Assembly: GCA_017476265.1 (NCBI GenBank)
Contig: JAFVAC010000094.1
Span: 1-47,827 of the forward strand
DNA: 47,827 nt
Reading direction: 5' to 3'
Source of the DNA: Clostridia bacterium
Lineage (GTDB): Bacteria > Bacillota > Clostridia > Christensenellales > DTU072
Part shown: piece by piece, positions 17,569 to 25,561 of the stretch
Numbering within the stretch: position 1 is the first letter of the stretch
Layout of the letters: the number at the start of each line of letters is the position of its first letter
Notes under the pieces: generated by a model
The model's database searches: none
Told to the model about the DNA's origin: nothing
Seen by the model: the letters and a program-made list of their open reading frames with translations, nothing else
Translations under genes and position numbers: made by a program

Positions 17569-17973
17569 ATGAATAAAAAGATAGTCATTCTTGTGGTTCT
17601 TGTCGAATGCGTCCTCGCCATTCTTCTCATCAGCGTATTAGGAAACGCCATCGAGTCGTACTTCAACGAGATCGGCGCACGGGACGTCTACTTCGTGGAC
17701 GCCGAGGGCAATCGCTTGGAGGACGGCGCAACGATTTCGGTGGAGCGGACCGATCTCGGATATCAACTGCAATGGGTGATCCTGCCCGACGATACCACCG
17801 ACACGGAGGTGAAATTCACCTCGACCAAGGCGGAAGTCACGGTGGACGCGACGGGGTACGTCACCTTTGACAGAGACGTAGACGTCGTCATCACGGTGTC
17901 CACCAAAAACGGAAAAACTTCGAATATTCATCTCGTGCCCAAGAAAGAAACGGGCGGTACGGTTGATATATAA
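17569..17973 (+). CDS. Membrane-anchored small Ig-like protein (locus A)
   Basis: A 134-residue protein with an N-terminal hydrophobic segment (about 4-27, no lipobox) and an outside domain of about 100 residues made of beta-strand-like stretches. The ending TSTKAEVTVDATGYVTFDRDVDVVITVSTKNG resembles bacterial Ig-like (Big_2-type) domains, where a strand reading V-D-x-x-G-x-V precedes the last strand pair. The start has GGGAGGGCGAT immediately upstream. It is 10 nt after the permease stop, the same spacing as the Ig-like gene of locus B, whose first domain is a similar anchored Ig fold. I infer that it is the extracytoplasmic partner of the transporter. Confidence 0.65.
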   Translation: MNKKIVILVVLVECVLAILLISVLGNAIESYFNEIGARDVYFVDAEGNRLEDGATISVERTDLGYQLQWVILPDDTTDTEVKFTSTKAEVTVDATGYVTFDRDVDVVITVSTKNGKTSNIHLVPKKETGGTVDI

Positions 17974-18002
17974 TGTAAAAAAATGAAAAGGAGAGTAAGA
18001 TC

Positions 18003-21000
18003 ATGAAAAAAGGCATCGGAAAGCTGTTTTTATTGACCGTTATGGTTATGATAGCAGTGCTCTGTCTCTACGCCTGCGGCGAAGAGACGTCCTTTACCGT
18101 CACTTTCCACAACGGGGACGAAGTATACGCCACCGTCAAAGTGGGGGACGGAAAGACGGTCACCATGCCGCAGGATCCCACGCCCGCGACGGGGTATACC
18201 TTCGTCGGGTGGTATCTGGACGAGGAGGGGACGAGCGTATTCCAGAGAGACGGCTCCATCACCGACAACGTGGACGTCTACGCAAAATACGCGCAGCAAC
18301 AGCGGTACGTCGTCGTGGACAGCAACGGAGGAAGCGCGGTGGACAGAGTCGCCGTCTCCACCGGGGCGGAGTACACCATTCCCGTACCGACGCGCGAAGG
18401 GTACGACTTCGTCAAGTACACCTACGTTGACGCGGAAGGGGAGAAGCACGACTTTGCCACGACCGGGACCTATACGCTTACGACCAACGTGCGTATCACC
18501 GCCGAGTGGACCAAAAGGGTCTACACGGTCACTCTGCACGTGGAAGGAGAAGAGGACGAGGAGATCGAGATCGAACACGGCAACAAGGTCGCGCCCAATC
18601 AACTGGCTCAAGATGGCTACACCTTCGACGGGTGGTTCGAGCAAGACGCGCAAGAAGCGTATGTGCGTACCACGCCCGTGACGAGCGATCTTGACTTGTA
18701 CGCCCGCTTCACTGCCAAGACCTATCTCATCACCTTCGATACCGCGGGCGGAGAAGAGGTCGCCGACTATACCGCGACCTACGGGCAAGCGTATACTCTG
18801 ACCGCACCGACCAGGGCGGGATATACCTTCGTCGGATATACGTTGGACGGACAGGATTTTGCTTTGAGCGGGACGTATGCCCGCACGTTGGGCGCTCGTC
18901 TCGTGGCGAACTGGAGTAAGAACGACTATACCGTCGCCTTCCTTGACGCGGACAGCGAAGAGCCCTTGGGACAAGCGCAGACGGTCGCCTACAACGAGAC
19001 CGCGACCCTGCCGACGGTGGCGACGGGCTACGAGATCGAGGGGGTCTATACGACTTCGGCTTGCGACGGGGATAAGATAACCGTCGGCACGACCAAGATC
19101 ACCGAAAATACCACTTTCTACGTCAAAGTCAAAGGACAGAACTTCACAATCAGCTACAAAGTCAACGGCGGCGACGCCATCGAGCAACTGACGGTTGAGT
19201 ACGGAAAAGCATATACCCTGACCCAAGCGACCCGCACGGGGTACGACTTTGTCAGATACACCGTCGATATCAACGGCGTTGCGACCGAAATGACGCTTTC
19301 CGGGACCTACACCTATCTCAACAACGTCACCGTCAGCGCGGTGTGGCAGATCAAGAGTTATGAGGTCACGTTCTTGGACGGCGTGACGGTATTGAAGACC
19401 CAGAACGTCAACCACAACGCGTATGCGACGGCGGTAGACGCAATATTTGGGTACAATATCGACGGGTATTACGGGAGTGGCGACTTCGGAGGAAACGCCG
19501 TTGTTCTATCCGACTATCCCATCACCGAGACGACCGTCTTCTACGTCAAAAAGTCTCCGAAAGCGGCTTCCGTCACGGTGGCCGGCTGGGAAGAAGCGTC
19601 TTTCCCCGCCGCGGCATACGGACGGGTCTATACCTTGCCCGATCCCGATGACGAGACCGACGCAAGGATCCGAGCCAAAGTGGGTATCGATATAGACCAC
19701 GCTTGGTTGACTTTTACCGGATACGAGTACAATGGGGAGCCCTTCGCTTGTACCGGGACGATAGACTGGGTGGGCAATATCACCGTTACGCCCGTCTATA
19801 CCGAAAATCCCGACTACGACAAGTGCACCGTTATCTTCATCGACGGCGTCACCGGAGAGTCCGTCGGGGCTTCGCAGACCTTTGCAAGAGGCGGTTCCGC
19901 GACATACTTCTCCGCGCCCGAAAAGACAGGCTACTCCTTTGTCAAATGGGCGACCGAGAAATCTTCAGACGCCGACGAGTTCGACTGGGGCACTGCGATC
20001 TCCGTAGATACGACCATCTATGCCGTGTATCGGGTCAATCAATATACCGTCACGCTCGACAAGAACAACGGTCAACCGGTCGAACAGATATACGTCGAGT
20101 ACGGCGAGGTCCTCGACTTGTACGACTCTTTGGAAAAGCGCGGCTATACCTTCGCCGGGTATGAGTACAACGGAGAAGCGTTCGAGATCGGTCAAGACTA
20201 CGTCTACACGACCGACATCACGATCACCGCTGTCTATACGCGCAACACAAGAGAAGTCGATTTCTATGCGGATGGTTCGTTGATCGATACCGTCACGGTC
20301 TATCAGTACGACGCCGTCACTCCGATCGCCGAACCCGAAAAGACCGGCTACACCTTCCTGTACTGGTCGCTCAGCGCGGGCGGCGCCGAGTATAACCCGT
20401 TGACGGAGGTCGAAAACGATACCAACCTTTACGCCGTGTTCTCGGTCAACACTTACAAAGTCACCGTCGATGAGAACGGCGGGGAGGAAGTCGCCGTAAT
20501 AGACGTCGATTACGGCGCGACGCTCACGTTGCCCGCGACGATGGTCAGACGCGGCTATACCTTCACGCACTTCACCCTCGACGGCGAAGAGTACGCGGGC
20601 GGGATGTATACGTTTACTACCGATATCACCGTCGTCGCGCAATATACGCGCAATGAAAGGACGGTCAATTTCCGCAACGAGAACGGAGAACTGTACGCCA
20701 ACGGAGCAAAGACGATCTATCAATATCAGACCGTCGAAGCGATGAGCGATCCGACCAAGACCGGCTATACCTTCGTACACTGGTCGCTCTCTTTGGACGG
20801 GTCGGAAGCGTTCGACTTTGCGTCCGAGATCGAAAACAACACCGATCTCTATGCAGTGTTCGAAGCCAACAAGTACGTCATCTACGTTCGATACGACGAG
20901 GACGACATTCGCGAGATCCCCGTCGTGTACAACGAAGAGTATAATATCCCCGAGGCGAGCAGATTCGGATACACATTCGTGAAATACACGCGAGACGGAG

Positions 21001-23282
21001 AGGACTTTACGGCGATCGAAGGCGTCTATACCGAGACCAACAATATGTATCTTGTCGTGGTGTGGGAAGATCACAGTTTCTATAGGGCGACTAACAGCAT
21101 GGGCAACGATATGGACTACTTCTTTGAAGTCTTCGGTGACGATCAAGAGTATACGCTGGTCCTCTTGGTCGGAGCGACCTATACTTTCGACGGATACGCG
21201 TTGGTTGCCGGCGGAGAGACTTTGTATCAAAAGACCGCCCCGAATGAAATCACCCCCGTCCTTACCGGCGATTTCACGTTGAACTTGTATATTGATGCTG
21301 ATGGTGATCCCGTCAAGACATACAAGACCAAGGTCGTCTACGACGTCACCGGGATGGAAACCGGCAGCAACTTCAACTCGATGATCGCCAACGCCACGCT
21401 CGAAAACTTCAAGATTGCGACCCAAAGAGCCGCATATGTACAGTCCGCCGGCGTGGAGTATTACATCCCCGATTTGTCGATTACGGATAAAGGACTTAAC
21501 ATCCTCACGTTGGAGGAGGCGAATATCGAAGTTACCGTCTTCGATGAAGAAAACAATGTTATTGCGCCCAACCTCTACGTCCTTTCAGAGAATAGATTTG
21601 ATTTCGACGAGACGTTGATCGGACGGACTTTGAAGCTGAGCTTCGCACCCAAGTATGATATTCATGATCGCAAGCCCATTGATTTAACGGTCTCTTTCAA
21701 CGACGGAAAGAACGTCTACACCAATGCGGAGTTGAAGTCCTATTACAGCAATACGCAGGTCCACACCGTCAACATTCTGCGCAATATCAAGGCGGAACTG
21801 GCGGAGTCCGACTATGTCATCGGACACGGGAAGAACATGCAGGACGTCACCATCTACAAGAACGTCTCCAACGGAGTCTACTCCAACCCGGTGACCCTCC
21901 ACGACGTCGATACCGGCGCCCCGCTCAACGACACCAAGGCGCGCGGCGTCTACGTCCGCACGGGCGATAAGAACGACCGAATCGTCGTCAACGGCAACTA
22001 CTTTGCCATCGACGGGTCGAGCCTGCCGTACATCGACAACCGGTACGGCGAATACGGCTCCACGACGGGGCAATACAGCGACGCCGGAGCCAACTATCTG
22101 ACCGCGGACGTCCAGATCGGTATCTTCTTCTATCAGAGCGCCGACCTGAAGGCAAACGGATACCGCGCACGCAAGTGGGCGACCGGCACGGCTACGTTCA
22201 ACAACCTCCGCATCGAAGGGAACGCGCTGCCCGAATATGCCTCCTACGCGGAGAACATCGGCGAGGAAAAAGCCCTCTTGAAGATGAGCGCGGCGTACCT
22301 TGGCATGATCATCCGCGGCGGTACCGTTACCACCGACAACGTGACCATCAGAAAAACGGCTATCTCCACCATGCTCCACGGTCAGGTCTCCGGATTTGAC
22401 GCGCCCGGCTACAGCGACGGCGTCCTCGGTCAAGCGCAAGAGGGAGAAAAGCACGCCACCAACCTCATCGTCAACAACGGCATCATCGAGAAGAACTGGG
22501 GCAACAGCTTCTACGTCTACGACCTCTGCACGATGACGCTCAGCAATACCGACATCGGGATGTCCTTCGGTCCGGCGATCTCCGTCGATGACAAACCGTA
22601 TGCCAATGAGGACGCGGAAAACACGGACGTCTCCGAGAACGGCTACAGCAATCTGGACATCGAGATCAATATGGACCACTATACCGCGACCCACGTCGAT
22701 TGCTGGATCTCCGGCGACGAGGTGTGGTACACGGCGTACGGGTTGACGCAGAGCGCGACCGGTGCGAAGTCCTTGATCGAAAACGGCGTCAAGAGCGTCA
22801 ACGACAACCTGACCATTTTACGTTGGATAGACGGCGTCCAGAAGATGAACTTCGTCATCATGGTCAAACCCGCCGACGCGTCAAAGAACAGCTGGTGGTT
22901 GTCCGACAAGCAAGGACAGCCCTACGTCAAAGTCTCCGCGTACACCGCCGTGGAAAACGATGGCGGGAACGTGGTCGTCTTCGGCAACGAGAACGAACTC
23001 AAAGCCAGCGCGGATCCCGCCGAGTGCGGCGAAGTGATGTTGGCTTTGGGCGCATATCAGCAGTATATGGCGGCAAGCGACGCGGCGAAAGAAGCCGCCG
23101 CTCAAGCGTATGCGGCAGGAGATATGGAGACGTATCAAACGAAGGCGAACGAGGCGAAGATCGCCGGAACGAACGCTCTGCAGAGCTTCTTGGCGGCAGG
23201 ACCGTACATCGAAGCGGCGGCGGCGACTCCGCTCGGCTTCTCGGTCGCCCTGTACGTCCCGATCTACTCCACGCTCGGATAA
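18003..23282 (+). CDS. 1759-residue InlB-repeat and beta-helix lipoprotein (locus A)
   Basis: A surface lipoprotein: an N-terminal signal segment ends in LYAC with Cys25 as the likely lipid attachment site. Residues about 30-1022 contain fourteen InlB B-type (Listeria-Bacteroides) repeats of 62-80 residues, each with a GYTF-x-x-W/Y core. After a beta-rich linker (about 1025-1240), residues about 1243-1570 look like a right-handed parallel beta-helix: short repeats such as TFNNLRIEGN, TVTTDNVTIRK, NLIVNNGIIEKN and TMTLSNTDIG recur. The last 90 residues are Ala-rich and helical. AAGGAG precedes the start, 29 nt after the Ig-like gene, so it ends the locus A operon. InlB repeats act as stalks or adhesion modules in other proteins; here binding or enzymatic activity is unknown. 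Confidence 0.82.
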   Translation: MKKGIGKLFLLTVMVMIAVLCLYACGEETSFTVTFHNGDEVYATVKVGDGKTVTMPQDPTPATGYTFVGWYLDEEGTSVFQRDGSITDNVDVYAKYAQQQRYVVVDSNGGSAVDRVAVSTGAEYTIPVPTREGYDFVKYTYVDAEGEKHDFATTGTYTLTTNVRITAEWTKRVYTVTLHVEGEEDEEIEIEHGNKVAPNQLAQDGYTFDGWFEQDAQEAYVRTTPVTSDLDLYARFTAKTYLITFDTAGGEEVADYTATYGQAYTLTAPTRAGYTFVGYTLDGQDFALSGTYARTLGARLVANWSKNDYTVAFLDADSEEPLGQAQTVAYNETATLPTVATGYEIEGVYTTSACDGDKITVGTTKITENTTFYVKVKGQNFTISYKVNGGDAIEQLTVEYGKAYTLTQATRTGYDFVRYTVDINGVATEMTLSGTYTYLNNVTVSAVWQIKSYEVTFLDGVTVLKTQNVNHNAYATAVDAIFGYNIDGYYGSGDFGGNAVVLSDYPITETTVFYVKKSPKAASVTVAGWEEASFPAAAYGRVYTLPDPDDETDARIRAKVGIDIDHAWLTFTGYEYNGEPFACTGTIDWVGNITVTPVYTENPDYDKCTVIFIDGVTGESVGASQTFARGGSATYFSAPEKTGYSFVKWATEKSSDADEFDWGTAISVDTTIYAVYRVNQYTVTLDKNNGQPVEQIYVEYGEVLDLYDSLEKRGYTFAGYEYNGEAFEIGQDYVYTTDITITAVYTRNTREVDFYADGSLIDTVTVYQYDAVTPIAEPEKTGYTFLYWSLSAGGAEYNPLTEVENDTNLYAVFSVNTYKVTVDENGGEEVAVIDVDYGATLTLPATMVRRGYTFTHFTLDGEEYAGGMYTFTTDITVVAQYTRNERTVNFRNENGELYANGAKTIYQYQTVEAMSDPTKTGYTFVHWSLSLDGSEAFDFASEIENNTDLYAVFEANKYVIYVRYDEDDIREIPVVYNEEYNIPEASRFGYTFVKYTRDGEDFTAIEGVYTETNNMYLVVVWEDHSFYRATNSMGNDMDYFFEVFGDDQEYTLVLLVGATYTFDGYALVAGGETLYQKTAPNEITPVLTGDFTLNLYIDADGDPVKTYKTKVVYDVTGMETGSNFNSMIANATLENFKIATQRAAYVQSAGVEYYIPDLSITDKGLNILTLEEANIEVTVFDEENNVIAPNLYVLSENRFDFDETLIGRTLKLSFAPKYDIHDRKPIDLTVSFNDGKNVYTNAELKSYYSNTQVHTVNILRNIKAELAESDYVIGHGKNMQDVTIYKNVSNGVYSNPVTLHDVDTGAPLNDTKARGVYVRTGDKNDRIVVNGNYFAIDGSSLPYIDNRYGEYGSTTGQYSDAGANYLTADVQIGIFFYQSADLKANGYRARKWATGTATFNNLRIEGNALPEYASYAENIGEEKALLKMSAAYLGMIIRGGTVTTDNVTIRKTAISTMLHGQVSGFDAPGYSDGVLGQAQEGEKHATNLIVNNGIIEKNWGNSFYVYDLCTMTLSNTDIGMSFGPAISVDDKPYANEDAENTDVSENGYSNLDIEINMDHYTATHVDCWISGDEVWYTAYGLTQSATGAKSLIENGVKSVNDNLTILRWIDGVQKMNFVIMVKPADASKNSWWLSDKQGQPYVKVSAYTAVENDGGNVVVFGNENELKASADPAECGEVMLALGAYQQYMAASDAAKEAAAQAYAAGDMETYQTKANEAKIAGTNALQSFLAAGPYIEAAAATPLGFSVALYVPIYSTLG
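18093..21068 (+). repeat. Fourteen InlB-type protein repeats, alternating two types
   Basis: The repeat units start at about residues 31, 97, 171, 237 and so on to about 1022. Odd-numbered units have a short first strand (VTF-x-x-G), a GYTFVGW-like core and a closing ITDNVDVYAKY-like strand. Even-numbered units have a D-x-NGG strand, V-x-YG-x-YTLP, then GYTFVGYTLDG and GTY-T-TTN-x-x-ITA-W. The boundaries are by eye. DNA identity between units is low, so this is an old protein-level repeat. Confidence 0.7.
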
Positions 23283-23310
23283 GACGAGAGGAAAAGAGAC
23301 ACCTCTTACG

Positions 23311-23350
23311 ACGGCGTCGCGCTAAGTTTTGCGCGGCGCCGTATCGTTTT
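23311..23350 (+). terminator. Probable terminator of locus A
   Basis: ACGGCGTCGCGC (23311-23322) pairs with GCGCGGCGCCGT (23331-23342) with one mismatch, followed by ATCGTTTT. The T tract is short. Confidence 0.55.
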
Positions 23351-23353
23351 CGC

Positions 23354-23383
23354 TTGAAAAAAAAGGTATGAATGAACTATACT
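23354..23383 (+). promoter_or_regulatory. Promoter of the phosphopantetheinyl transferase gene, leaderless geometry
   Basis: TTGAAA (23354-23359), 18 nt, TATACT (23378-23383). The box ends 6 nt before ATG 23390. Confidence 0.6.
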
Positions 23384-23389
23384 GACAGT

Positions 23390-23989
23390 ATGAAAGACAA
23401 TCTTTCGTCCCTATATGTGAAGATCTACCGCCTCCGGCTCGAGGACTTGGAAAGAGAGTCAAAAAAACTCTACACCCTACTCCCCGCCGAGGACAAGAAG
23501 TCTTGCGACGCGTTCAAGTTCCGCGCCGATTATTTGCGACGGCTTGGCTCGGCGTATCTGATGCAAAGGTTCGTCGGCAAAGTCACGCGGGACGAGTGCG
23601 GCAAGCCGCGAGGAGAGGGGATTTGTTTTAACGTCTCCCACGGTGGGGCATACGTCGTCATGTCGGTCGCTCCGGTGGAAGTCGGGGTGGATATAGAAGA
23701 GGACCGCCCGGCTGAGGACGACCTGTACCGCTACGTCTCCTCCGAGTCGGAGTACAAAAAAGGGGACTTTTTCGAAGTGTGGACGCTAAAAGAGAGTCTC
23801 CTCAAGTGCGTGGGGACGGGTATTGTTAATGCCCTCCCGTCCGTCCCCGCCTATCCGATAGGACGAAAGGTCTACGACGGACGAATTTATTTCTGCCGGA
23901 CCGAGCGCTTTTTCGGACACGTCCTGTCCTTGACGCTGGAGACCGAAAGGAAAGACGTGACGGTCGAATTTGTTGACGTGACGCCATAG
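23390..23989 (+). CDS. 4'-phosphopantetheinyl transferase (Sfp-like)
   Basis: The enzyme moves the phosphopantetheine arm of CoA to a serine of acyl- or peptidyl-carrier proteins. The 199 residues include KPRGEGICFNVSH (about 74-86), the magnesium-binding VGVDIEED (about 102-109) and the catalytic FFEVWTLKESLLKCVGTG (about 125-142), all typical of Sfp-type PPTases. I place the start at ATG 23390. An in-frame ATG at 23372 lies between the -35 and -10 boxes of the promoter and so would not be transcribed from it. No Shine-Dalgarno precedes 23390. No polyketide or peptide synthetase is visible nearby, so the partner carrier protein is unknown. Confidence 0.85.
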   Translation: MKDNLSSLYVKIYRLRLEDLERESKKLYTLLPAEDKKSCDAFKFRADYLRRLGSAYLMQRFVGKVTRDECGKPRGEGICFNVSHGGAYVVMSVAPVEVGVDIEEDRPAEDDLYRYVSSESEYKKGDFFEVWTLKESLLKCVGTGIVNALPSVPAYPIGRKVYDGRIYFCRTERFFGHVLSLTLETERKDVTVEFVDVTP

Positions 23990-24016
23990 GGGAGAGGGAT
24001 AAAAAGGGGAAATCCC

Positions 24017-24045
24017 TTGACAAAACGCCCGCTTTACGATACTAT
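24017..24045 (+). promoter_or_regulatory. Promoter in front of the tRNA-Arg half-copy
   Basis: TTGACA (24017-24022), 17 nt, TACTAT (24040-24045), ending 14 nt before the tRNA-like sequence at 24060. It is the only good promoter seen for the intact tRNA-Arg downstream. Confidence 0.65.
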
Positions 24046-24059
24046 ATTGAGTAGCGAAT

Positions 24060-24100
24060 GCTTCCTTAGTTAAATGGATATAACAAGCCCCTCCTAAGGG
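24060..24100 (+). pseudogene. 5' half of tRNA-Arg(CCT), truncated duplicate
   Basis: The sequence matches the 5' half (acceptor strand, D arm and anticodon loop CTCCTAA) of the intact tRNA at 24225. Over 24058-24100 against 24223-24265, 40 of 43 positions agree. After the anticodon loop the sequence departs: there is no T arm and the 3' side of the anticodon stem no longer pairs. It probably marks the original insertion point of an element that recombined within the tRNA gene. Confidence 0.7.
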
Positions 24101-24186
24101 AATGCTCTATCCGCTGTAAACGGAAAATATATAGCAAAATATGCCCTAAAATGCGTGTTTTGTGGTAGAATGTGAGGTGTGAAATA

Positions 24187-24210
24187 AAATCGGTATATAA
24201 ACCGGTATAA
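24187..24210 (+). repeat. Arm-type repeat left of tRNA-Arg
   Basis: Contains CGGTATA twice as a direct repeat (24191-24197 and 24203-24209 region). The whole 24-nt block recurs inverted at 24371-24393 with one mismatch and one missing base. Confidence 0.6.
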
Positions 24211-24224
24211 AATTTAATAAAAAT

Positions 24225-24299
24225 GCTTCCGTAGTTAAATGGATATAATAAACCCCTCCTAAGGGTTAGTTATGGGTTCGATTCCCGTCGGGAGTACCA
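24225..24299 (+). tRNA. tRNA-Arg, anticodon CCT
   Basis: It folds as a cloverleaf: acceptor GCTTCCG/CGGGAGT (G1-U72 and one internal T-G wobble), anticodon stem AACCC/GGGTT around loop CTCCTAA (anticodon CCT, Arg AGG), T arm GGGTTCGATTCCC, discriminator A and encoded CCA (24297-24299). No clear promoter lies between 24101 and 24224, so it may be transcribed from the promoter at 24017. Confidence 0.88.
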
Positions 24300-24302
24300 C
24301 TA

Positions 24303-24326
24303 AAACCACAATATATTGTGGTTTTT
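24303..24326 (+). terminator. Terminator after tRNA-Arg
   Basis: AAACCACAAT (24303-24312) pairs with ATTGTGGTTT, followed by TTTCTTTATTTTT. Confidence 0.75.
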
Positions 24327-24370
24327 CTTTATTTTTAACCTAAATATTGATTTTGCTCGTCATTTTTTTC

Positions 24371-24393
24371 TTATACCGTTTTTATACCGATTT
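24371..24393 (-). repeat. Arm-type repeat right of tRNA-Arg (inverted copy)
   Basis: Its reverse complement aligns with 24187-24210 apart from one substitution and one deletion, again with two CGGTATA motifs. It lies between the tRNA and the 3' end of the integrase remnant. Confidence 0.6.
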
Positions 24394-24399
24394 CAAATA

Positions 24400-24945
24400 T
24401 TAAACCGCCAATTTTTTCAATGCGTTTAACGCTTTGTCCAGCGTATCGGGAATAAAGTGGCTGTAAACTTTTTAGGTTACCGTTGAATCTGAGTGTCCCA
24501 TATACTTACTGACCGTCTGTATCGGCACGTTTTGAGAAAGCAGTAAACTGCAATAGGTGTGCCGCAGTCCGTGACAAGATACATACTTGAAACCGTGTTT
24601 CTCTTCAAACTCTTTCAGCCAATGACCTATTGTGTGCGGATACGCAGGCGTTCGATACATGTTGACGACGAGATAGAATTCATCCAACTTTGTCGGAAAA
24701 CTTCTGTCCGCTTCCACAAACCAATCATAATATTTGCGTAAGTCCGCAATCAGATTTTCCGGCATAGGCACGTCGCGGATAGACGTTTTCGTTTTTGGCT
24801 CTTTCTCATACACAAAACCTTTTGCAGCCAATCTGTTTCTGCGGACGCGTAAAACACCTCGTTCAAAGTCTATATCCGACCATCGTAAACCGCAAACCTC
24901 ACCCAACCGTAGTCCTGTCAAAAGCATTATCTCTAATGGGATTCG
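24400..24945 (-). pseudogene. Tyrosine recombinase (integrase), broken at both ends
   Basis: Catalytic domain of a phage/ICE-type integrase, which would cut and rejoin DNA at an attachment site in a tRNA gene. Visible are RIPLEI then MLLTGLRLGEVCGL with the first catalytic Arg, a lysine-rich beta-hairpin (KTKTSIRDVPMP), HGLRHTY (His-x-x-Arg) and GHSD. An in-frame TAA at 24472-24474 follows STVT. Beyond it the same frame continues KVYSHFIPDTLDKALNALKK to a second stop at 24400-24402, so the catalytic Tyr (VYSH) lies three codons past the early stop. The N-terminal arm-binding and core-binding parts are missing; the reading frame runs into the end of an unrelated gene near 24945. It cannot work as it stands and is adjacent to tRNA-Arg, its likely target. 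Confidence 0.88.
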
Positions 24946-25343
24946 TTTGAAAATGTATTCGTCACCGATAATCCCGAGCCAAACACTATTCTCTCATCTG
25001 CGTAAAATTCACCTATTGTAATTCCACCACGAATTAACAAATTGAAATCTGCTAATAGAATGATTTGTATTATTCGAATAATTCGAGAAAAAGTTTTAAG
25101 CATTTCCTCATCATTTTGAAGCGTTGCTCTATTTGAAAATAATAAAAAATTATCCGAATATGTTCTATACTGAATGCCAAAGCCGTTACAATTCTCCTGA
25201 ATCAATTTTTGTACTTTTGCAACAATAGCCTCAAGATTCACCAAAAAACTCTTGTGCTTTGCCGGGTTGCTTTCCATATATTCTCTATATCCTAGAATAT
25301 CAAAATAACAGATGTAGTACTCTTCTATTTTGATATTCATCAT
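24933..25343 (-). pseudogene. Unknown protein with cyclase/palm-like motifs, C-terminally truncated
   Basis: A 136-residue ORF opening MMNIKIEEYYICYFDILGYREY, then a helical stretch, YSDNFLLFS and LLIRGGITIGEFYADERIVFGSGL. This order (DILG, SDN, RGG-I-x-x-G-x-F, FGSGL) resembles a group of uncharacterised bacterial proteins with a nucleotidyl-cyclase/palm-like core; I know no proven function. In such proteins more sequence follows the FGSGL strand, but here the frame ends after VTNTFSNESH, inside sequence that in another frame is integrase. The gene is therefore probably cut by the deletion or insertion that also cut the integrase. No clear ribosome site was seen. It is AT-rich, unlike the flanking chromosome. 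Confidence 0.5.
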
Positions 25344-25519
25344 ATTAACTATTTCATAAAAACCACTGTAGCTATCTTCCTATTTCTTGTTTTTGCTCTT
25401 TTGAACACCTTTTGTCTTTTTTGCCTCTATCCTATTTTATCGTCTTTCATCAAAAACCAATATCGCCGTTGCCCTACTATGAATAATAGCGTATCCGTTT
25501 TACTTTGTAAACGGTCATC

Positions 25520-25536
25520 TGTCCCAATATGGGACA
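25520..25536. repeat. 17-bp palindrome TGTCCCA-ATA-TGGGACA
   Basis: Perfect 7-bp arms with a 3-nt centre and no T tract, in the 218-nt gene-free gap 25344-25561. It could be an operator, but no nearby gene start fits, since both flanking genes read leftward. I see no other feature in this gap. Confidence 0.4.
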
Positions 25537-25561
25537 CCTCGACTTATTCGTTTCGGAATGA

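Noticed and set aside
18030-19415. Long minus-strand frames opposite the InlB lipoprotein (also 19965-21425 and 21684-22694)
   Set aside because: Antisense shadows of repeat-coding sequence without start signals.
18093-21068. Tandem repeats considered as CRISPR-like or DNA-level repeats
   Set aside because: The periodicity is at the protein level in an intact reading frame, with low DNA identity. No CRISPR array or cas gene was seen anywhere in the window.
23372-23389. Upstream ATG of the PPTase gene
   Set aside because: It lies between the -35 and -10 boxes, so an mRNA from that promoter would not contain it.
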